NCBI GenBank assembly: GCA_001796155.1 | Contig: MGLU01000041.1 | Span: forward strand, 1-6,256 | Direction of reading: 5' to 3' | DNA from: Chlamydiae bacterium RIFCSPHIGHO2_12_FULL_27_8 | GTDB taxonomy: Bacteria; Chlamydiota; Chlamydiia; Chlamydiales; SM23-39 | Length of the DNA: 6,256 nt | Shown: one piece after another, positions 1-5,031 of the stretch | Numbering within the stretch: position 1 is the stretch's first letter | Layout of the letters: each line of letters starts with the position of its first letter | Position numbers and translations under genes: made by a program | The notes under the pieces: model-generated | Database searches by the model: none | What the model was told of the DNA's origin: nothing | What the model saw: only the letters and a program-made list of their open reading frames with translations

Positions 1-15
1 GAGCTGCTTCTTCAT
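1..15 (-). CDS. Start of a further gene in the Mla operon (partial, 5 codons visible)
   Basis: The TGA stop of the MCE gene (12-14) shares bases with an ATG at 13-15, forming the same ATGA overlap used at other junctions in this window. The frame reads M-K-K-Q-L up to the window edge without a stop. A Met-Lys-Lys opening is typical of secreted proteins or lipoproteins, and Mla operons often continue with a periplasmic or outer-membrane component, so an exported protein would fit. No separate ribosome binding site is visible; translation would depend on coupling. With five codons visible the identity cannot be told, and the ATG could be chance. Confidence 0.4.
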
Positions 16-1076
16 TCGTGGATAGTTGACTCGTTCAAATCTTCATTGCAAAGCTTAATGTTGTCTAAAAGAGCTTCAGTCTGTTTTAATAAGTAATAAA
101 AATCTTTTTTAAATTCATCGGAAGAGGTAAAGTTAACATTTTTTTGTTTTGAATTTTCAATTAACTGATTAATTCTTGCTATAGAAGTTGTAATTTCAGA
201 AAGCTCTGTATCAAAATAACTTTTAAATTCTTTTGAAGATCTCAGGCCATACATAATATTTGCTTTTTTTTCTCTTTGTCTTTGCCATTTTTTGTTATAG
301 TGAAATAATACTCCATAGTTATTTACATCGTTCATCAAAGTATTTGTTTTTGATAGAATTGCATTTAACTTTAAATATAAACCTTCATCGTTAAAGAGTT
401 TTGTAAAACTGTTTTTATCATTTAATGTATTCTCTGTAAAATTTTTGATGTTGTTTAGAATTATTTTTCCATCTTGCGAAAAATAACTTGATGTTAGAGA
501 TAAATTATCTACAAGAAGATCAATTTTATTTAAAAGGTTAGTATCTTTTACATTATTCATTAGATTTGTAATTGTAGAAATAGCAACTTCTGCTTTATCT
601 GCCAATGCTGAAATCTGTTCCGCTGTACTTTCAAATGAATCAACAGATTTTGCATATATTATTTCATTATTTATGATTCTAGGATCTTTATTATCTTTAA
701 CAACTAGGGGAGTAATGTTTATTGATTTTTCTCCGACAAGGCCTACTGTCTGAATCGAAATAATATCTGTGTCATATACTTCAACTGATGAATCCACCTT
801 TAGCTTTAAATGATAAAAAAAAAGTCTTCCATATTCATCTTTTTGAATATTTCTTGCATTTTGTATTGTTGCAATATCTATAACATCTCCTACAGCTTTA
901 CCGGCAAATAAAACTCTAGTTCCAATATGAACCCCTTGAATATTTGCAAATCTTACATTTAATGTTTTTTTACCATCCCCAATCGATGGTTTTAAAAACA
1001 TTATTATTCCAATTGTAATAACTATGCCCAGCAATGCAAAAAAGCCAATTAAAACATTTTTAAATTTGTCAGACAT
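12..1076 (-). CDS. mlaD: MCE-domain substrate-binding protein of an Mla-type lipid transporter (MlaD-like)
   Basis: This 354-aa protein is the likely inner-membrane-anchored, periplasmic lipid-binding subunit that docks on the MlaFE ABC complex and passes phospholipid between the membranes. A short basic N-terminus is followed by one membrane helix (about residues 7-28). A single MCE domain covers about 37-123, with the family's 'GTRVLFAGKAVGDV' block (52-65) and 'GLVGEKSINITP' near its end (112-123). Residues about 146-345 look helical, with coiled-coil character. They include a 'YGVLFHYNKKWQR' block (254-266) that I associate with chlamydial MCE proteins. At 354 aa it is much longer than E. 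coli MlaD (about 183 aa) because of this helical tail, which could form a needle-like extension as in longer MCE proteins (inference). The start has an AAGGAG site 6 bases upstream and overlaps the end of the ATPase gene by 8 bases. Confidence 0.9.
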   Translation of the reverse strand: MSDKFKNVLIGFFALLGIVITIGIIMFLKPSIGDGKKTLNVRFANIQGVHIGTRVLFAGKAVGDVIDIATIQNARNIQKDEYGRLFFYHLKLKVDSSVEVYDTDIISIQTVGLVGEKSINITPLVVKDNKDPRIINNEIIYAKSVDSFESTAEQISALADKAEVAISTITNLMNNVKDTNLLNKIDLLVDNLSLTSSYFSQDGKIILNNIKNFTENTLNDKNSFTKLFNDEGLYLKLNAILSKTNTLMNDVNNYGVLFHYNKKWQRQREKKANIMYGLRSSKEFKSYFDTELSEITTSIARINQLIENSKQKNVNFTSSDEFKKDFYYLLKQTEALLDNIKLCNEDLNESTIHE

Positions 1077-1851
1077 TTTTTTCTCCTTCAGTTCTTCCTC
1101 TTGGATAACATGTTAGACTTTTTTTTAAATAAGCTATTTCAGGATCATCAATTTCTATAAAATTATTTGGTGTATCTATAAAAGCAATTCTACCATCTCT
1201 ATGAAGAGCGAGTCTATCTGCAATGAACCAAGCTGAGTGTATGTCATGTGTAACAATAATAGAAGTGCCTCTAAGTTCATTTTGAATTTTAACAATAAGT
1301 TCATTTATATGCTGTGATGTTATCGGATCTAGTCCTGTTGTAGGTTCATCATAGAGTAAAATATCAGGTCTATAAGCTATCATTCTTGCAAGAGCAGCTC
1401 TTTTTTTCATGCCTCCGGAAAGATCTGAAGGCATTTTTTTTAAATCATTTTCTAAATCTACCATTTTTAGTGCAGAAACAACTCTTTCTTTTTTTTCTTC
1501 TTTAGTTAAAAACTTTTTAGTTAATGGATCTTTATTATGAGATAGATAAAAACCGGTATTCTGTTCAATGTTCATAGAATCAAATAGAGCCGCATTTTGA
1601 AAAAGCATTCCCATATTCTGTACTACTTCATAAATTTTCGGAGCTTTTAGAGTTGTTATATTCACATTGTTTATAAAAACAGAGCCGCTGTCCGGCTGTT
1701 CTATTCCAATTATATGTTTCAGCAAAACACTTTTCCCAACTCCGGATCTTCCTAAAATAACTAAAATTTCATTTCGATTAATAGTTAAATTCATATTATT
1801 TAAAACAGGATTACCATTATAACTTTTATATAAATTTTTTATTTCTATCAT
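1069..1851 (-). CDS. mlaF: ABC transporter ATPase of the Mla lipid transport system (MlaF-like)
   Basis: This 260-aa cytoplasmic ATPase should power the permease/MCE complex. All ABC motifs are intact: Walker A GRSGVGKS (34-41), Q-loop Gln85 in 'MLFQNAALFDS', signature LSGGM (144-148), Walker B 'ILLYDEP' with catalytic Glu169, D-loop GLDP (173-176) and switch His202 in 'VTHD'. The LSGGMKKRAALAR stretch and the LFQ-ALFDSM Q-loop are characteristic of the MlaF/Ttg2A subgroup. Compared with my recollection of E. coli MlaF there is a lysine-rich insertion at about 103-122, in the region leading into the helical subdomain. The ATG overlaps the permease TGA as ATGA, and no strong ribosome binding site precedes it, so translation is probably coupled. 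It overlaps the MCE gene by 8 bases at its other end. Confidence 0.94.
   Translation of the reverse strand: MIEIKNLYKSYNGNPVLNNMNLTINRNEILVILGRSGVGKSVLLKHIIGIEQPDSGSVFINNVNITTLKAPKIYEVVQNMGMLFQNAALFDSMNIEQNTGFYLSHNKDPLTKKFLTKEEKKERVVSALKMVDLENDLKKMPSDLSGGMKKRAALARMIAYRPDILLYDEPTTGLDPITSQHINELIVKIQNELRGTSIIVTHDIHSAWFIADRLALHRDGRIAFIDTPNNFIEIDDPEIAYLKKSLTCYPRGRTEGEKNV
1083..1088 (-). promoter_or_regulatory. Ribosome binding site of the MCE (mlaD) gene
   Basis: AAGGAG on the minus strand lies 6 bases before the ATG at 1074-1076, inside the last codons of the ATPase gene. It is the strongest Shine-Dalgarno match in the Mla operon and fixes the start. It may give the MCE protein, which works as a hexamer in known systems, more translation than the ATPase, whose start lacks such a site (inference). 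Confidence 0.8.
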
Positions 1852-2645
1852 AAAAGCCAGTCAAATTTCATTTTCATATATAGAGAATTTAATCCAAGTG
1901 TTAAAAAAAAATCTGTAATAAGTATTGAAACATATGTTATCACAACACTATTTGTTGTAGCCCTTCCAACACCCTCTGCACCACCTTTCGTTTTTAAACC
2001 CTTATAACAGCTTATTGTTACTAAAAGTATTGAAAAGCAGATTGCTTTGATAAGTCCTGATAAAATATCAAAACTGCTTATATGAAGCGGCATTAAAGAA
2101 AAATATGCAGTTTGAGATAAATGAAAATAATATGCCGATATAAAATATCCGCCGATTATACCCATAAAAATACTAAATGTTGTAAGCAGGGGAATCATAA
2201 CAATTCCGGCTATAAATCTCGGAGCAATTAAATACTGGTATGGATTTACAGCCATAGATTTTATTGCATCTATCTGCTCTGTAACCTTCATTGTGCCGAT
2301 CTCAGCACACATAGCAGCTCCAACTCTTCCGGTAACCATAAATGCTGTTAATACAGGTCCGAGTTCTGTTATCATTGCTTTTGCTACCATTACACCGGTA
2401 ATAGACGATAAACCTTTTGAACTTAACTGATAAATTGCTTGGGCTGCTAAAACAATACCCGTAGACATTCCGGTTATTGCTACTACTCCAAGCGACATTA
2501 CGCCAATATTAAAAAGCTGGTCTCTTAATAGTGACCATTTTGGAAGTTTTTTAAAAGTTATTAAAAAAACATCTTTAATAAGAGAAATATATTCTCCTAT
2601 TCCGGCAAATGAATTTATAAAACTGTTTTTTACAAGTGCAAGCAT
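1848..2645 (-). CDS. mlaE: ABC transporter permease of the Mla lipid transport system (MlaE-like)
   Basis: This 265-aa inner-membrane permease forms the transmembrane core of the MlaFED-type complex. MlaE/YrbE family blocks, numbered from the chosen ATG, are ELGPVLTA (94-101), GRVGAAM (106-112), EIGTMKVTEQIDA (115-127) and, near the end, GGAEGVGRATT (221-231). Hydrophobic segments lie at about 46-71, 138-175, 196-212 and 234-252, matching the family's layout. The frame stays open upstream to a GTG at 2670-2672, but that codon overlaps a candidate -10 box and has no ribosome binding site. The ATG at 2643-2645 has AGGTGAT, seven bases complementary to the usual 16S rRNA tail, 10 bases upstream, so I place the start there. 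An ATG at 2655-2657 is too close to that site. The stop overlaps the ATPase start as ATGA. Function is secure; the exact start is not. Confidence 0.92.
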   Translation of the reverse strand: MLALVKNSFINSFAGIGEYISLIKDVFLITFKKLPKWSLLRDQLFNIGVMSLGVVAITGMSTGIVLAAQAIYQLSSKGLSSITGVMVAKAMITELGPVLTAFMVTGRVGAAMCAEIGTMKVTEQIDAIKSMAVNPYQYLIAPRFIAGIVMIPLLTTFSIFMGIIGGYFISAYYFHLSQTAYFSLMPLHISSFDILSGLIKAICFSILLVTISCYKGLKTKGGAEGVGRATTNSVVITYVSILITDFFLTLGLNSLYMKMKFDWLL

Positions 2646-2655
2646 AAAGGATATC

Positions 2656-2662
2656 ATCACCT
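2656..2662 (-). promoter_or_regulatory. Ribosome binding site of mlaE, deciding its start
   Basis: AGGTGAT on the minus strand is complementary over 7 bases to the standard 16S rRNA 3' end (AUCACCU). It lies 10 bases before the ATG at 2643-2645 and downstream of the alternative GTG at 2670-2672, so it can only serve a start downstream of that GTG. The spacer is slightly long, which leaves some doubt. Confidence 0.6.
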
Positions 2663-2670
2663 TATTTTGC

Positions 2671-2698
2671 ACTATAGTAAATGATTATTTAATTTCAA
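2671..2698 (-). promoter_or_regulatory. Candidate sigma70-type promoter of the mla operon
   Basis: On the minus strand, TTGAAA (2693-2698; 5 of 6 consensus bases) is followed after 16 bases by TATAGT (2671-2676; 5 of 6). Both boxes lie after the translocator stop codon (2703-2705). The predicted transcript would begin near 2664-2666, giving a leader of about 20 bases that holds the ribosome binding site and the ATG at 2645. A/T-rich DNA yields chance matches, but both hexamers, the spacing and the placement agree. It would let the Mla operon be expressed independently of the secretion module. Confidence 0.55.
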
Positions 2699-2702
2699 AG
2701 TA

Positions 2703-4139
2703 TTATCTCAAACTTCTTACTGCATCCATAATAGCTTGAGCAATCTGATTAATTTTTTCACTTGAATTTGCTTTTGATCTTTCAAAATTATCTCTTTCAT
2801 TCTCTTCAGATCTGACTTTTCCTGAAACTTTTGTAATATCTCCATCACTATATTTAATCATGCCGTCAGAAACTAAAGAAGAATGTTTTGAAAGTTCATT
2901 GAAAACAGAAACAAGTTTATCAGCTTTGCCTTCTAATGCTAAAGACATAACAGTGCATGCTAGAGTGGTGAACATAGCTGTTCCGGGATAGAAAGACTGC
3001 CATTTTTGTTTAGAGCCCCAATCCTCATAACTCTCATATAAAATTTTCTCAACCATTTTAAATCTCTGATCATTTTTATATTCTAAAATTTTGCTATTTG
3101 ATTCCATTGCTTTAACTCCGGCTTTAGCTAAAGCAAATTGAAGATTCATAACAGATGGAACCTCACTTTCAGCTTTTAAAGATTGATTTGATTTTTGATT
3201 AGCTTTTAATAAAATGTTTACTGCATCTCTTGATGATTCTAAAAAGCTTTCACTAAGCTTCATTACATTTTTTAAATTGTTTTTGTGCATTTCAAATTCA
3301 TAATCAACTTCTTTTTCTTTCTTTTCTGTTTCAATTCTTTCTGTTTTCATATCCATATCTTCTTTTTTAGAGTAACTCGATACAGCAGATCCAATACTCG
3401 ATGCGGTAACAACAGATGTTTCTACAATTTTAAGCATAGAGCTTTGTTGGAATAAATTAGATAAAAGAGGATATGCAGAAAAAGAAGCTGCCAAACTTAA
3501 AACTGCTGATGACATTGCAGTTATAGCCTGCATATATCCTGCAGCATTTTGCTGTGTCTCTTTATCGCTTGTAAAAAAGCTAGCTATATATTCATAGCCG
3601 TTAACGATAGGTAAAATTTCTTGTCCTAAAATATTTGAAAGCCCTCCGACAACTAAAAGATAGCCTGCTGCAGCTTGAGGAGCTATTAAAGTACCTGCTA
3701 TAATTGCAGAAGAAGCACCAACAATATTTAAAATGCTTTTAACAACATCATAACTATATTTTTGTGATAATGCATCTATATGTTTCTCAAGAAGTATTTT
3801 TTCTTCTTCAGATATTTTTAACATTTTATCATTGTCTTTTTTTAAATTTCTCAAAACAATTGATGCTAAATCTCTTATTATTAAATCATTTTCTTCAATT
3901 GCTTTTGCAACTTCAAAACCAAGAGCAGTTGTTTTTTCACTTTTTAAAATAGGTTCTTTATTAATAGTTTTAGCAGTTTCTGCTTTATCAATTTTTACAC
4001 CTGTAAAAATAGGATTTATTTTAGGTTCTTTTATTTCTATGTCATCCAGCCTGTTTAAGTAAGCCCGGTACATACCTATAACTTTTCTTGATTTTTGTTC
4101 TTCAGATATGTCACTTACAAAATCTATTTTATCAGTCAT
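2703..4139 (-). CDS. Type III secretion hydrophobic translocator (SctE; CopB/YopB/IpaB-like)
   Basis: This 478-aa protein is probably the large pore-forming subunit inserted into host membranes by a type III secretion system. The N-terminal 130 residues are charged, with no Sec signal peptide, as expected for a type III substrate. A long hydrophobic region covers about 136-172 and a second one about 203-225, with a weaker one at about 238-255. Two main hydrophobic regions is the SctE pattern; the small translocator SctB has one. A strongly charged, probably coiled-coil stretch follows (about 257-320), then helical sequence with a short hydrophobic patch at about 386-402 and an amphipathic C-terminus. 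The N-terminus has candidate chaperone-binding motifs at P39-P43 and P63-E68. Its ATG overlaps the stop of the LcrH-like chaperone gene as ATGA, which is the main support for the assignment. Chlamydial CopB is of similar length. Sequence identity to known translocators is not evident by eye. Confidence 0.72.
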   Translation of the reverse strand: MTDKIDFVSDISEEQKSRKVIGMYRAYLNRLDDIEIKEPKINPIFTGVKIDKAETAKTINKEPILKSEKTTALGFEVAKAIEENDLIIRDLASIVLRNLKKDNDKMLKISEEEKILLEKHIDALSQKYSYDVVKSILNIVGASSAIIAGTLIAPQAAAGYLLVVGGLSNILGQEILPIVNGYEYIASFFTSDKETQQNAAGYMQAITAMSSAVLSLAASFSAYPLLSNLFQQSSMLKIVETSVVTASSIGSAVSSYSKKEDMDMKTERIETEKKEKEVDYEFEMHKNNLKNVMKLSESFLESSRDAVNILLKANQKSNQSLKAESEVPSVMNLQFALAKAGVKAMESNSKILEYKNDQRFKMVEKILYESYEDWGSKQKWQSFYPGTAMFTTLACTVMSLALEGKADKLVSVFNELSKHSSLVSDGMIKYSDGDITKVSGKVRSEENERDNFERSKANSSEKINQIAQAIMDAVRSLR

Positions 4140-4501
4140 ATTTTTTGCCTATTTTGATTTATTAAAATACTAATTTTATTATTTAAAAAACTCTCATCTG
4201 CATACTTTTTTGCCTCTTCTAAAACAAATATAGCTTTTGAAGGCTCATTTATTGAAAAAAGTGATTCAGCTTTATATAATAAAACCTCCGGATCTTTTTT
4301 CATATACAAAAATATATCAAACATTTTTATTGCGTTGGTGTATTCTTTCAGTTTATAAAAACAAATAGAAAGAGCATAAATTGAATCAATATCAAATGGT
4401 CTTTCTTTTAAAATTTCTACAAATTTGTTTTTAGCATGTTGATAAAAACCATTTTCAAAAAAATATTTAGCAGTACTGAAAGTTTCTAAAATATTTATCA
4501 T
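4136..4501 (-). CDS. TPR class II type III secretion chaperone (SycD/LcrH-like)
   Basis: This 121-aa protein is built almost entirely of three tetratricopeptide-like repeats at about 6-35, 38-71 and 72-104, with the usual small residues at packing positions (for example A11, G18, A23, then A43, A57, then A78, A90) and prolines ending repeats (P35, P71). The third repeat, with AES-LF followed by A-V-EEA, resembles the AECHL...GA...A pattern of LcrH/SycD. Such chaperones hold hydrophobic translocators soluble in the cytoplasm before secretion. It directly precedes and overlaps the translocator gene (ATGA), its likely client, and overlaps the upstream gene in the same way. It is shorter than typical SycD proteins (about 165 aa): the N-terminal dimerisation helix and part of the C-terminus appear missing. 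A generic TPR protein is the alternative, but the context favours the chaperone. Confidence 0.75.
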   Translation of the reverse strand: MINILETFSTAKYFFENGFYQHAKNKFVEILKERPFDIDSIYALSICFYKLKEYTNAIKMFDIFLYMKKDPEVLLYKAESLFSINEPSKAIFVLEEAKKYADESFLNNKISILINQNRQKI

Positions 4502-4950
4502 CTTTGTTGTATGTCTGTAATTAATTTATTTTCATCTTTCATCGATTCAAACATTATGTCTACAAGCTGTTTTATCAATTGAAGCATAGGTTGAGTCAAT
4601 AAAAGAGATTGTTGATTTTTCATTTCCATATCTTTTTCATAATTATCGAGCTCTTTTTTTAGCATTCTCAATTCTTTTTCTGTAAAAGTATATTTTTTAT
4701 CTCCCTTTAGAACTCCTAGTTTGTGAGCTGTATCAATTGCTTCTGAAAATTCCGCAGATGTTGTAAAATCTATAATATTATCTTCAATTGCTTTATCAAA
4801 AATAAGCTCTACTTCTCTTGTTAATTTCAAATTCTTTGAGTTTTCATTCATTTGAATTAAAAGTTTTCTAACACTTATATCTACCTGATCAATTTTATTG
4901 TCGCCAAGTTTTAAAAATTCATAAGCTAAGCTTACACCGTAAGTATTCAT
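4498..4950 (-). CDS. Protein of unknown function, first gene of the translocator operon
   Basis: I do not recognise this 150-aa protein. It has no signal peptide, membrane segment or cysteine. The sequence looks almost entirely helical. Residues 1-60 are mixed helices, a linker lies around 62-90, a charged probable coiled coil at about 91-117 ('EKELRMLKKELDNYEKDMEM'), and an amphipathic helix at about 118-137 rich in L, I and M, with a polar tail. It starts with a good ribosome binding site and a candidate promoter, and its TGA overlaps the chaperone ATG, so it is co-translated with a type III chaperone and translocator. A comparable small uncharacterised gene sits beside lcrH and copB in Chlamydia (lcrH-CT577-copB-copD, from memory), so it may be its counterpart. 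A second chaperone, a translocon accessory protein or a secreted substrate are all possible; none is shown. Confidence 0.8.
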   Translation of the reverse strand: MNTYGVSLAYEFLKLGDNKIDQVDISVRKLLIQMNENSKNLKLTREVELIFDKAIEDNIIDFTTSAEFSEAIDTAHKLGVLKGDKKYTFTEKELRMLKKELDNYEKDMEMKNQQSLLLTQPMLQLIKQLVDIMFESMKDENKLITDIQQR

Positions 4951-4958
4951 AAAAATAA

Positions 4959-4963
4959 TCCTT
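4959..4963 (-). promoter_or_regulatory. Ribosome binding site of the 150-aa gene
   Basis: AAGGA on the minus strand lies 8 bases before the ATG at 4948-4950. It is the only clear Shine-Dalgarno site in the three-gene secretion module. The two following genes start in ATGA overlaps with weak or no sites, so their translation probably depends on ribosomes entering here. Confidence 0.75.
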
Positions 4964-4984
4964 ATTTATTTTTTCGTGAATAAT

Positions 4985-5013
4985 ATTTTATAAAAAAATG
5001 ATCTTAATTGAAA
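4985..5013 (-). promoter_or_regulatory. Candidate promoter of the type III translocator module
   Basis: In the 81-bp gap between tamB and the 150-aa gene, the minus strand has TAAAAT (4985-4990; 5 of 6 matches to the -10 consensus) preceded, after a 17-base spacer, by TTTCAA (5008-5013; 3 of 6 matches to the -35 consensus). The spacing is ideal, but the -35 box is weak and the whole gap is nearly pure A/T, so other -10-like hexamers overlap. The predicted start near 4978 would leave a leader of about 28 bases before the ATG. Confidence 0.4.
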
Positions 5014-5031
5014 CTATAAAAATTAATTTAA

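Noticed and set aside
2646..2672. GTG at 2670-2672 as the true start of mlaE
   Set aside because: It has no ribosome binding site and overlaps a near-consensus -10 box; the ATG at 2643-2645 has a 7-base Shine-Dalgarno match. Kept as an alternative only.
2673..2702. Terminator between the translocator gene and the mla operon
   Set aside because: No G/C-containing stem followed by a T run is present; read-through from the secretion module into mla remains possible.
3764..4062. Two overlapping plus-strand open frames (62 and 76 codons) opposite the 5' part of the translocator gene
   Set aside because: They lie wholly inside the well-supported minus-strand gene, have phenylalanine/leucine/serine-rich low-complexity products expected from the complement of a lysine/glutamate-rich gene, and no clear ribosome binding site.
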